Program-made: the position numbers and the translations under genes
Shown: piece by piece, positions 9,295-18,094 of the stretch
How positions within the stretch are numbered: position 1 is the first letter of the stretch
Layout of the letters: the number at the start of each line of letters is the position of its first letter
Assembly (NCBI GenBank): GCA_028226535.1
Contig: JAOJEG010000005.1
Span: 1-46,912 of the forward strand
Origin: Candidatus Pelagibacter sp.
Lineage (GTDB): Bacteria; Pseudomonadota; Alphaproteobacteria; Pelagibacterales; Pelagibacteraceae
Direction: 5' to 3'
Length of the DNA stretch: 46,912 nt
The notes under the pieces: model-generated
Database searches by the model: none
Told to the model about the DNA's origin: nothing
Seen by the model: only the letters and a program-made list of their open reading frames with translations

Positions 9295-9921
9295 ATGTGT
9301 GGAAGATACGTTATAAAAAATCCAGTTACTAAAACTAGTAAATTAGTAAAGTCAGCTATTCAAGTAGAGGATAATGAAAACTATAACGCTCATCCCTATC
9401 AGAAACTTCCAGTGATTAAAAAATACAAAAATGGAAATACATTAGAGGCTCTTAAATGGGGCTTAATTCCAGGTTGGGCTAGGGATAAAGATTTTAAAGC
9501 TTTAATTAATGCAAGATTAGAGACCATTGATGAGAAAGTTTCATTTAAAAAATTAATTAAGAATAATAGATGTGTTGCAGTAGCAGACGGTTTTTATGAA
9601 TGGAAAAGAGAAGAGAAAGAAAAAACTCCACATTATTTTACTAGAAAAGATACGAAACCAATATTTTTTGCAGGAATTTATGAAGACGATCAATTTTGTT
9701 TAATTACAGAAGAGGCTAAAGATAACATTAGTGAAATTCATCATCGACAACCCGTTATTATTAATCAAACAGATGTTAATCGATACTTAAACTTAGAATT
9801 ACAAGGTTCAGCTTTCTTAAAAGAATGTAGTAAACCTGATCTTATTTTTCATGAAGTCTCAAAAGATGTTAATAAGCCTACAAACAATACTGCATCTTTA
9901 ATTCAAAAAGTTACTGATTAA
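9295..9921 (+). CDS. yedK: SRAP domain protein, abasic-site DNA-protein crosslinker (YedK/HMCES family)
   Basis: A 208-residue SOS response-associated peptidase family protein. Members shield abasic sites in single-stranded DNA by a thiazolidine link to Cys2. The catalytic set is complete: MCGRY with Cys2, Asn31 in NYNAHPYQ, Glu102 in ADGFYEW and His149 in EIHHRQP (usual form IHxRMP). The initiator Met must be removed to expose Cys2, which fixes the start at 9295. Length is normal for the family. It directly abuts the LRR-like gene upstream and converges with tarD, whose stop begins one base later, so no terminator DNA separates them. Confidence 0.95.
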   Translation: MCGRYVIKNPVTKTSKLVKSAIQVEDNENYNAHPYQKLPVIKKYKNGNTLEALKWGLIPGWARDKDFKALINARLETIDEKVSFKKLIKNNRCVAVADGFYEWKREEKEKTPHYFTRKDTKPIFFAGIYEDDQFCLITEEAKDNISEIHHRQPVIINQTDVNRYLNLELQGSAFLKECSKPDLIFHEVSKDVNKPTNNTASLIQKVTD

Positions 9922-11088
9922 CTATTTAAATAATTTTTTAAAAAGATCTTTTAATTTAACTTTATTTTCATATCCCATACCAATAAATTCTGGAAAGGTT
10001 ACATAACTATTTTCAACCAATGAATCGTCTGGAAATCCTCCAAATGGCTGAAACAAACTTGGATAAATTTCATTACCACCAAGATTTAATCCTGCAGCAA
10101 TATTACAAGATATTTGATGACCACCATGAGGAATTACCCTAGTAGAGCTCCAATTATTTTCTTTCATCATTTTGAGAGTTCTTAAATATTCAACAAGACC
10201 GTAACTTAAAGAACAGTCGAATTGTAACCAGTCAATGTCTTTTCTCATTCCTCCATATCGGATTAAGTTTCTAGAGTCTTGCATTGAAAATAAATTTTCT
10301 CCTGTTGCAATTCCATTTTTATACGTTTCTGATAATTTAGAATTAAGTTCGTAATCTAAAGGGTCACCAGCTTCTTCATACCATTTTAGATTATAATCTT
10401 CTATTGCTTTTCCATATTCAATAGCTGTTTTAAGATCAAATCTTCCATTAGCATCAACACATAAATTTTTCCCATCACCAACTATTTTTAATACACTTTC
10501 AATTCTATTCAGATCATCTTTTAATGATGCCCCTCCAATTTTCATTTTGACTGTAGAGTATCCTAAATCCAAATAACTTTTCATTTCATCTTGCAGCATT
10601 TGAATATCTTTTCCTGGATAATAATAACCTCCAGCGGCATAGACAAAAATTTTATTGGTAAAATTACCATCACCATATTTTTTTGCTAAATGCTCATACA
10701 ATGGAAGTCTTTCAATTTTTGAAACTACATCCCATACAGCCATATCAATAGTACCAATTGCAGTGCTTCTTTCACCATGACCCCCAGGTTTTTCATTTTG
10801 CATTAAGATTTTCCAAATTTTTTCAGGACTAAAATTATTACCTTCATCGTTTAGTAATTCTTTTTCTTCAGCGGCTTTAAGTCTTGGTATAAATCTTTTG
10901 GTTAGTAATTCACTTACAGCATACCTTCCATTTGAATGAAATCCGTAACCAATGACATTTTCACCATCAATTTTTACATCTGTTTTAATTGCTACAACAC
11001 TACAGTCCATTTTGGCAAAACTAATGTATGCATTTTTGATTTCTGAGCTAATGGGTACTATTTTTTCTTGAATATCTATTATTTTCAT
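9922..11088 (-). CDS. tarD: D-tartrate dehydratase (enolase superfamily)
   Basis: A 388-residue member of the mandelate racemase group of the enolase superfamily. Enolase-type acid/base and metal residues are visible: KMK at 181-183, metal ligands Asp212, Glu238/239 and Glu264 (ATGENLF), and His321 in IPHGGHQ. The N-terminal segment ISSEIKNAYISFAKMD, the NEKPGGHGERS block around Lys100 and the VYAAGGYYYPGK block closely resemble, from memory, the characterised Bradyrhizobium D-tartrate dehydratase; residue numbering is offset by about one. The expected reaction is D-tartrate to oxaloacetate. It is divergent from a complete tripartite tricarboxylate transporter, fitting uptake plus degradation of one acid. 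Substrate could be a related hydroxyacid; I judge tartrate most likely. Confidence 0.8.
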   Translation of the reverse strand: MKIIDIQEKIVPISSEIKNAYISFAKMDCSVVAIKTDVKIDGENVIGYGFHSNGRYAVSELLTKRFIPRLKAAEEKELLNDEGNNFSPEKIWKILMQNEKPGGHGERSTAIGTIDMAVWDVVSKIERLPLYEHLAKKYGDGNFTNKIFVYAAGGYYYPGKDIQMLQDEMKSYLDLGYSTVKMKIGGASLKDDLNRIESVLKIVGDGKNLCVDANGRFDLKTAIEYGKAIEDYNLKWYEEAGDPLDYELNSKLSETYKNGIATGENLFSMQDSRNLIRYGGMRKDIDWLQFDCSLSYGLVEYLRTLKMMKENNWSSTRVIPHGGHQISCNIAAGLNLGGNEIYPSLFQPFGGFPDDSLVENSYVTFPEFIGMGYENKVKLKDLFKKLFK

Positions 11089-11147
11089 TTTTAATTTATC
11101 AACTTATAAATATTTCTCAGTTTTATATAAGTCAAATTTTAACTACA

Positions 11148-11175
11148 TTGACAATTGTATAGGATAAACTAATTT
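11148..11175 (+). promoter_or_regulatory. Possible sigma-70 promoter and palindrome for the TTT transporter operon
   Basis: In the 126-base gap between tarD and tctC, TTGACA at 11148-11153 is a perfect -35. A weaker -10, TAATTT at 11170-11175, follows with a 16-base spacer. The -35 overlaps an 8-base palindrome, ACAATTGT (11151-11158), which could be an operator half or a full site shared with the divergent tarD gene. No regulator gene is adjacent. The transporter gene itself has AAGGAAAAT just before its ATG. Confidence 0.4.
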
Positions 11176-11214
11176 TGATTTTTTAAATATTATTAATCAA
11201 CATAAGGAAAATAA

Positions 11215-12165
11215 ATGAAATTAAATATATTTTTTAAAAAGTTCCTTGCTGCAATATCACTATTAGCTGTAACTTTAACTAGTGCTAATGCAGGAGTAAC
11301 TAATATAATTCCATTCGGACCTGGTGGTGAATCTGATGTTACTGCTAGAATGCAACAACCTTATTATAAAGACATTTATAATGATGATATTGTTGTTCAA
11401 TATAAACCAGGTGGCGGAGGATCAGTAGGATGGTCTTCACTTAATTCTGAAAAAGGTGATGGTAGTGTTATAATGGGAGTAAACCTTCCACATATTATTA
11501 TGCAACCAATCGCAAAAGGGGATAAAGCTGGATATAAAACAGAGGATGTTAATGTATTCTCTTTTTTCCATTATACTCCGGATGCAATTTTAGTAGAAGC
11601 ATCTAGTCCTTATAACAGTCTTGCAGAATTAATTGACTTTGCAAAAAAAAATCCAGGTAAACTAACTTTTAGTGGATCAGGAACTTATTCTGCAAACCAT
11701 TTATTAACAATTTCTTTAAACCAAAAAGCGAATATTAAAACAACTTATGTTCCTTTCAAAGGTACAGGAGCTGCGGTACAAGCACTACTTGGTAAACAAG
11801 TTGTAGCTGAAGCAGGTTATTCAACTGTTGCTGCTAAACAAGGATCAAAAGTTAGAATGTTAGCTGTTGCATCAGAAAGCAGACTTCCTGCATATCCTAA
11901 TGTTCCTACATTTAAAGAGTTAGGTTTTGATATCGTTTCAGGTGCTTATAGAGGTTACGCGTTACCTAAATCAGCTTCTGCAGCAACTGTTAAAGAATGG
12001 TCTGATAGAATTATGAAAATTAATTCAGACCCTAAATTCAAAAAACAGATGGAAGATGGCGCTTTCGTAGTTGTTAATATAGGTCATGATAAAATTGATG
12101 ATTTTATGAAACAACAAAAAGCTGCTAATGAAGCGATAGCTAAAGAACTTGGTTTAATAAAATAA
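11215..12165 (+). CDS. TctC-family periplasmic solute-binding protein (tripartite tricarboxylate transporter)
   Basis: A 316-residue extracytoplasmic binding protein with a signal peptide (residues 1-26, ending TLTSANA). Blocks typical of the Bug/TctC family are present: IPFGPGGESDVTARM near the mature N-terminus, YKPGGGGSVGW, and TYVPFKGTGAAVQALLGKQV in the second half. It would capture a carboxylate in the periplasm and deliver it to the TctA/TctB membrane unit encoded next. The neighbouring tarD makes tartrate the leading candidate ligand; this is inference. The GPGG...D pattern and high loading of Lys on the surface are ordinary for the family. Confidence 0.92.
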   Translation: MKLNIFFKKFLAAISLLAVTLTSANAGVTNIIPFGPGGESDVTARMQQPYYKDIYNDDIVVQYKPGGGGSVGWSSLNSEKGDGSVIMGVNLPHIIMQPIAKGDKAGYKTEDVNVFSFFHYTPDAILVEASSPYNSLAELIDFAKKNPGKLTFSGSGTYSANHLLTISLNQKANIKTTYVPFKGTGAAVQALLGKQVVAEAGYSTVAAKQGSKVRMLAVASESRLPAYPNVPTFKELGFDIVSGAYRGYALPKSASAATVKEWSDRIMKINSDPKFKKQMEDGAFVVVNIGHDKIDDFMKQQKAANEAIAKELGLIK

Positions 12166-12177
12166 TTAAGTTCTTAG

Positions 12178-13677
12178 ATGGCAAGTCTTTTTACAGATTT
12201 TTTGTCATCACTAAGCCTGATTAATCTAGGTTTAGCTTTTTCAGGAGTTCTGGCAGGGATCATCATTGGTGCCTTGCCAGGACTTTCAGCAACTATGGCA
12301 GTTGCAATTCTTGTTCCTTTTACATTTGCATTAGAACCATCTTCAGGACTTATTGTTCTTGGAGCTATATATACTGGTGCAATTTTTGGAGGATCATGGT
12401 CAGCAATTTTAATTAATACACCTGGTACACCTTCAGCAGTTGCAACTACATTTGATGGTTATCCATTAGCAAAAAAAGGTGATGGAGATCTTGCGATGTC
12501 AATAAGTTGCATGTCTTCATTTGTAGGAGGAATAATTGGTGTGATATGCCTTGCTCTTTTTGCTCCTCCACTAGCGAGTGTTTCATTAATGTTTGGACCA
12601 ACAGAATATTTTTGGTTAGCTTTGTTAGGATTAACGTTAATTTCTACATTGTCAGAAGGAGACAACATCAAATCGCTAATAGGTGCTTGCATTGGTTTAT
12701 TAATGTCAATGATTGGTGTTGCTGTAGTTGGCGGTGATGTAAGAATGACGTGGAATATAAGTTTTTTAAATAGTGGAATAGAGATTGTCAGTGCAATGAT
12801 TGGTCTTTTTTGTATTCCAGTGATTTTAGATCTTACCAGTATGAAAGGTAAACATTTAGGTGAAAACGAAACTCCTAAAAGTCTTAGATTAAAAGAGTCA
12901 TTTTTAATTATGTTTGCTAAAAAATTTGAAGCAGTTCGTGGTGCTTTAATTGGAACATTTGTTGGAATTTTACCTGGAGCAGGTGGAAGTATTGCAAGTA
13001 TTGTCTCTTACGGTGAAGCTAAAAGAACATCAAAAAATAAAGAAAATTTTGGTAAAGGTGAACCCGAAGGATTAATTGCATCTGAAACTGCAAACAATGC
13101 AACAGTTGGAGGTGGTTTTGTTCCAACTTTGTGTCTTGGAATTCCAGGAACACCTCCTGATGCTGTAATTCTAGGGGCATTATTAGTTCAAGGCATAAGA
13201 ACTGGTGATACTCTTTTTACTCAACAATCTTCAATTGTTTATACATTTATTTTTGGATTGCTATTAGCAACTATAATGATGTTGCCACTAGGATTACTGA
13301 TGGGCAGATATGCTTATAAATCTTTATTGAAAGTTCCAAAACAAGTTTTAATTCCAATAATTATTTTTCTAACAATTATTGGCAGCTATTCTATTCAAAA
13401 CAATATTTTAAATGTTTATTTTATGTTTTTCTTCGGTTTAATTGGTTGGGTTTTAAACAGATCAGGTTTTAAGGCCTCACCAATTGTATTAGGTCTGGTA
13501 TTAGGCCAAATAGCAGAGCAGGGTTTTGTACAAGCTTATATTATAGGAAGTGCTCAAGGTAGTGTTGTTGCAAACTATTTTGCAAGACCAATATCTTTTG
13601 TTTTAGTTTTACTAATTATTATGAGCTTGTTTTTCCCAGCTCTAAAAAAAATATATAAAAAAAGATTTAGCAAATGA
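12178..13677 (+). CDS. TctA-family large membrane subunit of TTT transporter
   Basis: A 499-residue polytopic membrane protein with the TctA hallmarks: GALPGLSATMAVAILVPFTF (about 32-51), NTPGTPSAVATTFDGYPLAKKG, the repeat motif GILPGAGGSIASIVSYGEAKR near residue 263, and LGIPGTPPDAVILGALL. The twin GxLPG motifs mark the two inverted halves that form the transport path. It acts with TctC and TctB to import a carboxylate using an ion gradient. It starts 12 bases after tctC and overlaps tctB by 4 bases (ATGA-type coupling). Order C-A-B differs from the more frequent C-B-A. Confidence 0.94.
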   Translation: MASLFTDFLSSLSLINLGLAFSGVLAGIIIGALPGLSATMAVAILVPFTFALEPSSGLIVLGAIYTGAIFGGSWSAILINTPGTPSAVATTFDGYPLAKKGDGDLAMSISCMSSFVGGIIGVICLALFAPPLASVSLMFGPTEYFWLALLGLTLISTLSEGDNIKSLIGACIGLLMSMIGVAVVGGDVRMTWNISFLNSGIEIVSAMIGLFCIPVILDLTSMKGKHLGENETPKSLRLKESFLIMFAKKFEAVRGALIGTFVGILPGAGGSIASIVSYGEAKRTSKNKENFGKGEPEGLIASETANNATVGGGFVPTLCLGIPGTPPDAVILGALLVQGIRTGDTLFTQQSSIVYTFIFGLLLATIMMLPLGLLMGRYAYKSLLKVPKQVLIPIIIFLTIIGSYSIQNNILNVYFMFFFGLIGWVLNRSGFKASPIVLGLVLGQIAEQGFVQAYIIGSAQGSVVANYFARPISFVLVLLIIMSLFFPALKKIYKKRFSK

Positions 13678-14126
13678 TTAAAGATCTTACTTCTTTTATA
13701 TCTGGAATTTGTTTAATTATTTTATCAGTTGTTTTGTTTCATGAAGCAAATCAGCTAAGCCCTTTTGCTTCTGTATTTCCTTATGCAATAACTGCAGTAC
13801 TATTATTGTTATCAGTGCTTTTAATTTTTAGATCATTTAAAATTGAGATTAAAGTTGAAAAAGAGAAGGTAGATACTGTTAAAATTTTCTTCCTAATTAT
13901 AGTTTTCTTTGCATGGATTTATTTTTTAGAAAGAACAGGATTTGTATTAACAAGTTTAATTGCTTTTAATTTATTAATATTGGTAAATTCAGGTTTAAAC
14001 ACAGATATTAAAAAAATATTCTTATATATGATTTTTGGAAGCATATTTGTTCTGTTATTATATTTTGGATTTAAAAATTTATTGTTAGTTCCTCTACCTG
14101 AAGGTTTATGGTTGAGAGATTTATAA
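13674..14126 (+). CDS. TctB-family small membrane subunit of TTT transporter
   Basis: A 150-residue hydrophobic protein with four predicted membrane helices (about residues 5-25, 33-53, 72-92 and a broad segment from 95 to 135), the normal TctB layout and length. A charged loop (FKIEIKVEKEKVDT) separates the helix pairs. Its ATG overlaps the end of tctA by 4 bases, which implies translational coupling. TctB sequences are poorly conserved, so the call rests on topology and on position directly after tctA. Confidence 0.88.
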   Translation: MIKDLTSFISGICLIILSVVLFHEANQLSPFASVFPYAITAVLLLLSVLLIFRSFKIEIKVEKEKVDTVKIFFLIIVFFAWIYFLERTGFVLTSLIAFNLLILVNSGLNTDIKKIFLYMIFGSIFVLLLYFGFKNLLLVPLPEGLWLRDL

Positions 14127-14150
14127 AATTAATAAATCAAAATAAATAAA

Positions 14151-15488
14151 ATGTATCACCGAGATATTTATCAATTTAATACTCCGATAAGTAGTTATTG
14201 GGAGGATAGCTCGAGTGAAAATTTACAAACAGATAGACTTAAAAAAAACACTAATTCAGAAATTGTAGTAATAGGTGCTGGATATACAGGCTTATTATGT
14301 GCAATTAATTTAATCGAAAATCATAATTTAGATGTCATTTTGGTTGAAGCTGGAAAGATAGGTTGGGGTGCTTCATCAAGAAATGCTGGATTTAATTGCC
14401 TTCCTCCAAGCAAGATGTCTTTTAAAAAAATGCAATCTATTTATGGAATAGAGGAAACAAAAAAATTTTTTAGAAACTCAGTAGATGGCTCAAACTACAC
14501 TAGAGATATTATTAAAGAATATAATATTGATTGCGATGTAACAGGAGACAGTAATTTTGTTGTAGCTCATCACAAAAATAAATTTGAGCAAATTAAAGAA
14601 CAAGCTGAAGTTTATAAATTTGAGTTTGGAATTGAAACTGAGATGTATTCAAAAGAAGAATTCAATGAAATTGGACATGGAGGTGCTGAACAATATGGAG
14701 CCTTTTCTTATAAACCTGGCTTTGCAATCAATCCTCTTAAATTTGTTAATGGGATTGCAAAATATGCTTTATCAAAAAAATTAAAAATATTTGAACACAC
14801 TAAAGTTGATAAAATAGATAAAGAAAATGGTTTTTATATTTTAAGAACCAAAGAAGGATCTATTCGATCTAAAAAAATAGTAGTTGCAACGAATGGATTT
14901 TATCAAGAAGGGTTAATCCCTCAAATGAATGGTAGGGTTTTACCAGTTATTTCAAATATAGTTGTAACTAGAAAACTTAATGAAGATGAACTGAATGCTC
15001 ATAACTTTAAAACATTTTCACCGATCGCTAATACTAAAAACCTTTTGTATTATTATCGAAAGTTACCTGATAACCGAATTTTGTTTGGAACTAGAGGAGA
15101 TTTAACTGGAAGTGATCAGTCAAATTTAGCTATGTCTAAAAAGATGGAAAAGTTTTTAAAAAATATTTTTCCTAATTGGTCTAATGTTACAATTGATTAT
15201 AACTGGAGAGGATTAATTGCCTTATCTCAAAAATTAACTCCATCTATTGGTAAAATTGATAATGAAGAGATCTATTATGGATTTGGTTATAACGGTGTAG
15301 GAGTTAGTGCGGCTCCTTGGACTGGAAAACAGTTATCTAAATTAGTGTTTTCATCCAATAGTAAAGAACTTGATATCTCAAAAATATATAAAGGATTACC
15401 TAAAAAGTTTATTTTTCCTCAATTAAGGACATTTTATTTTAGATTAGCTGTGTGGTTTTATGCAATTAAAGATAAACTGAACATCTGA
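14151..15488 (+). CDS. FAD-dependent oxidoreductase (DAO family)
   Basis: A 445-residue DAO-type flavoenzyme. The FAD motif VVIGAGYTGLLCAINL sits near residues 39-54, ahead of which there is a roughly 35-residue extension (YHRDIYQFNTPISSYWEDS) typical of PuuB/YgaF-like amine or amino-acid oxidases. GWGASSRNAGFN follows the FAD-binding region, and the C-terminus contains GFGYNGVGVSAAPWTGKQLSKLV. Members oxidise secondary amines, glycine derivatives or D-amino acids. It follows tctB by 24 bases and so seems part of the transporter transcript, but an amine oxidase fits poorly with tartrate, so its substrate is unclear. A second protein of this type lies at 40712. Confidence 0.85.
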   Translation: MYHRDIYQFNTPISSYWEDSSSENLQTDRLKKNTNSEIVVIGAGYTGLLCAINLIENHNLDVILVEAGKIGWGASSRNAGFNCLPPSKMSFKKMQSIYGIEETKKFFRNSVDGSNYTRDIIKEYNIDCDVTGDSNFVVAHHKNKFEQIKEQAEVYKFEFGIETEMYSKEEFNEIGHGGAEQYGAFSYKPGFAINPLKFVNGIAKYALSKKLKIFEHTKVDKIDKENGFYILRTKEGSIRSKKIVVATNGFYQEGLIPQMNGRVLPVISNIVVTRKLNEDELNAHNFKTFSPIANTKNLLYYYRKLPDNRILFGTRGDLTGSDQSNLAMSKKMEKFLKNIFPNWSNVTIDYNWRGLIALSQKLTPSIGKIDNEEIYYGFGYNGVGVSAAPWTGKQLSKLVFSSNSKELDISKIYKGLPKKFIFPQLRTFYFRLAVWFYAIKDKLNI

Positions 15489-15527
15489 TATACTTAAGAT
15501 AAATAATTAAAATAAACAGGAGAATAA

Positions 15528-15977
15528 ATGTTAAAAGTATATTTAGCGGGTGAAATTCACAGTAATTGGCGTGAAGAAATAATTGAAAATTGTAAAAAAG
15601 AAAATTTAGATATTCAATTTTCATCTCCTGTAACCGATCACGCATCCTCAGATGATTGTGGGGTTGAAATATTAGGCCCAGAAGAGAATAATATTTGGAA
15701 AGATAGAAAAGGCGCTAATATCAATTCAATTAGAACCAAAAAGTCTATTAAAGATAGTGATGTGGTTGTTGTTAAATTTGGTGAAAAATACAAACAATGG
15801 AATGCAGCTTTCGATGCAGGATATGCATCTGCATTAAATAAATCACTTATTGTAATACAAAATGAAGATCATCAACATGCATTAAAAGAAATAGATGCTG
15901 CAGCTTCTGCTGTTGCATCAGACCAAATGCAAGTGGTTAGAATATTAAAATATGTTTTAGAGGGAACCTTAAAATAA
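15528..15977 (+). CDS. ytoQ: YtoQ family protein
   Basis: A 149-residue protein matching the YtoQ family, related in fold to nucleoside 2-deoxyribosyltransferases. Blocks seen: VYLAGEIHSNWREEI at the N-terminus, FSSPVTDHASSDDCG, DVVVVKFGEKYKQWNAAFDAGYASALNK, and YVLEGTLK at the C-terminus. The AFDAGYA segment resembles the catalytic E/D-containing helix of the deoxyribosyltransferase fold. Biological role is not established. A good ribosome binding site (ACAGGAG) precedes the ATG. It follows the DAO gene by 39 bases. Confidence 0.85.
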   Translation: MLKVYLAGEIHSNWREEIIENCKKENLDIQFSSPVTDHASSDDCGVEILGPEENNIWKDRKGANINSIRTKKSIKDSDVVVVKFGEKYKQWNAAFDAGYASALNKSLIVIQNEDHQHALKEIDAAASAVASDQMQVVRILKYVLEGTLK

Positions 15978-15998
15978 TTTTTACTATATAAAACAAAC

Positions 15999-16109
15999 AT
16001 GATTGAATTGATTGATCTATTTTTTAATCAGTATTTAAAAATATTTGTAGGAGTTGTTCTTGTAGGTCTTATTCTGTTTTCTTTATATTTTAAGTTTAAG
16101 GGTAAATAA
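15999..16109 (+). CDS. Small single-helix membrane protein (36 aa)
   Basis: A reading frame from ATG at 15999 to TAA encodes 36 residues. The first 14 residues (MIELIDLFFNQYLK) are amphipathic; residues 15-31 (IFVGVVLVGLILFSLYF) form one membrane helix; the tail is basic (KFKGK), giving an orientation with the C-terminus inside. There is no strong ribosome binding site. The frame sits alone in the gap between ytoQ and the DUF1330 gene, with no larger frame competing. Clean topology and fit argue for a real gene, but conservation has not been tested. Confidence 0.45.
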   Translation: MIELIDLFFNQYLKIFVGVVLVGLILFSLYFKFKGK

Positions 16110-16174
16110 CTTTTTTAAAGCAATTAGACTCACGGTTAAGGATTTGTTATATTTAAAAGATAAAGGAGAAAATT

Positions 16175-16462
16175 ATGAGCAAAGGATATTTAATAGCACA
16201 TCTTAAAGAACATGACCAAGAAGGTATGGACAAGTTTAAACAAATGGCTGGACCAACTATCGGAGAACACGATGGCAAAGTTCTTGTTCGTGAACCTAGT
16301 CCCGATGTAAGAGAAGGTGATAATCTAGGTACTGCTGTAGTAATTGAATTTGAAAGTATCGATGCTGCTCGTAAATTCTATGAATCAGAAAAATACCAAG
16401 CTGCTAAGGCGGTAAGAGAATTGGCGGCTAAAGCTCATTTAGTTTTAGTCGAGGGAGTTTAA
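16175..16462 (+). CDS. DUF1330 domain protein
   Basis: A 95-residue protein of the DUF1330 family, a dimeric ferredoxin-like alpha/beta barrel fold. It begins MSKGYLIAHLKEHDQEGMDKFKQMAG and has the usual VVIEFESIDAARKFYESEKYQAAKAVRE block, where the family shows 'F.s.e.A..fy.s.eYq.....R'. Function is unknown for the family; several members bind small ligands. The ribosome binding site AAAGGAG is strong, as expected for an abundant protein. GC content and Arg/Ala-rich codons are slightly higher than in neighbours, again consistent with high expression. Confidence 0.9.
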   Translation: MSKGYLIAHLKEHDQEGMDKFKQMAGPTIGEHDGKVLVREPSPDVREGDNLGTAVVIEFESIDAARKFYESEKYQAAKAVRELAAKAHLVLVEGV

Positions 16463-16536
16463 AAATACAATTAAAGGCAAGATATAAACCTATGATAATT
16501 ACATAAGACTCATAAGAACGCTTAAAATATTTAATT

Positions 16537-17649
16537 ATGCTTACATATATAATCCCATTTATAATCTTGATTTTAGTTGTGGTATTTATTCATGAGTATG
16601 GTCATTATTATTTTGCAAGAAAATATGGTGTAGGCGTTACTGATTTCTCAATAGGTTTTGGTCAAGAAATATTTGGTTGGAATGATAAACATGGAACTAG
16701 ATGGAAAATATGTTGGATTCCACTAGGTGGATATGTCAAATTTTTTGGAGATCGTAATGTTTTTTCTCAAGCAGATCATGAGAAAATATTAAAACAATAC
16801 AATGAAGAAGACCAAGAAAAGTTATTTGTCATAAAACCATTATATCAACGAGCTTTAATTGTATTTGGTGGACCCTTAGCTAACTTTTTATTAGCGATAG
16901 CCATTTTCTTTTGTATTTATACTTTTGTTGGAAAAGATTTTACTCCAGCTGTTATCAATGAAGTTCAAAAAGATAGTCCTGCAATGATTGGAGGACTTAA
17001 AGATAATGATATTATTTTAGAAATTGATGGCAATAAAGTTGAAAGCATCATGGACGTCTCAAAATATATAACAACTTCAACAGGTGATATTATTAATTTT
17101 AAAGTTGAGCGATTTGATCAAGAGTATTTGCTTAAAATTAAACCAAACATAGTTCTAAGTGATGATAATTTGGGGAATAAAGTTAATAAAAGAATGGTTG
17201 GTATTAAACTTGGGGCAGTAAATAATAAAATTAACCATGTAAAACTCGGTCCTGCCCAAGCATTAATTCATTCATTAAAAGAAGTGTACTTTGTAAGCAC
17301 TTCCTCTCTTAAATATATTGGTACCATGTTAACTGGTTCGGGGGATAGTTCGCAATTAGGTGGTCCCATTCGAATTGCTAAAATAACAGGTCAAGTTGCA
17401 GAAATTGGTATTCTACCTTTTATCTCTATTATGGCTTATATTTCAATAAGCCTTGGTTTGATTAACTTATTTCCAATACCAATGTTGGATGGAGGGCACT
17501 TAATGTTTTATGCATTCGAGAAAGTCTTAGGTCGTCCATTATCTCAGAAAACTCAAGAAGGTTTTTTTCGAATCGGTATGTTTTTGTTGATATCATTGAT
17601 GTTTTTTACAACGTTTAATGACCTTAAAGACCTTGGTTTATTCAATTAA
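16537..17649 (+). CDS. rseP: RIP site-2 metalloprotease RseP
   Basis: A 370-residue inner-membrane zinc protease that cuts anti-sigma factors and leftover signal peptides within the membrane. The zinc motif HEYGH is at residues 19-23 in the first helix, a PDZ domain covers about residues 125-210 (AVINEVQKDSPAMIGGLKDNDIILEIDG), and the third zinc ligand is in PMLDGGHLMFYAFE near the C-terminus. Length fits the alphaproteobacterial single- or short-PDZ form. In many genomes rseP lies between dxr and bamA; here neither neighbour is present. Terminal helix LLISLMFFTTFND completes the topology. Confidence 0.95.
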   Translation: MLTYIIPFIILILVVVFIHEYGHYYFARKYGVGVTDFSIGFGQEIFGWNDKHGTRWKICWIPLGGYVKFFGDRNVFSQADHEKILKQYNEEDQEKLFVIKPLYQRALIVFGGPLANFLLAIAIFFCIYTFVGKDFTPAVINEVQKDSPAMIGGLKDNDIILEIDGNKVESIMDVSKYITTSTGDIINFKVERFDQEYLLKIKPNIVLSDDNLGNKVNKRMVGIKLGAVNNKINHVKLGPAQALIHSLKEVYFVSTSSLKYIGTMLTGSGDSSQLGGPIRIAKITGQVAEIGILPFISIMAYISISLGLINLFPIPMLDGGHLMFYAFEKVLGRPLSQKTQEGFFRIGMFLLISLMFFTTFNDLKDLGLFN

Positions 17650-17806
17650 ATTTATTTAATAAAATCTTTAAAAAGTATGTAAAATCAATACTTATTTCAA
17701 TGACAACTAGATATTGTGTATAAAAAAAATTATGACACTAAAAAAAAGCTTGATTTATCAACGTTTATGACAAGTATAGATATTAACCAACACAACCGGA
17801 GCTAAA

Positions 17807-18082
17807 ATGAACAAAAAACAACTAGTAGCATCACTTTCAGGCTCATTAAATTTGAGTAAAGCTGATGCTGAAAGAACATTTGACACTATTACCAACACTA
17901 TTTTAGATGCACTAAAAGGTGATGATACAGTAAAAATTGCTGGATTTGGCACTTATAAAGTAGCAAAAAGAAAAGCTAGAGTTGGAAGAAACCCGAGAAC
18001 TGGTGAACAAATTCAAATCGCTGCTTCTCAAAAGGTGAAATTCTTACCAGCGAAAGCTTTAAAAGAAGTATTCAATAAATAA
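17807..18082 (+). CDS. hup: HU family DNA-binding protein
   Basis: A 91-residue nucleoid protein. It contains the full HU pattern: MNKKQLVASLSGSLNLSKADAERTFD helices, DTVKIAGFGTYKVAKRKARVGRNPRTG with the DNA-inserting beta arm and its RNPxTG motif, and KVKFLPAKALKE at the end. It bends and compacts DNA. The gene has its own 157-base upstream region containing TATAGAT (about 17774) as a possible -10 and the repeated word TATGACA, and it is followed by an inverted repeat; it is therefore likely a single-gene transcript. Whether it is an HU homodimer or IHF-like subunit cannot be settled, but HU fits best. Confidence 0.95.
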   Translation: MNKKQLVASLSGSLNLSKADAERTFDTITNTILDALKGDDTVKIAGFGTYKVAKRKARVGRNPRTGEQIQIAASQKVKFLPAKALKEVFNK

Positions 18083-18094
18083 TTATTTTTTTTA

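Noticed and set aside
12459..12737. Open frames on both strands within tctA
   Set aside because: They overlap the conserved TctA core; low-complexity translations with no start signals.
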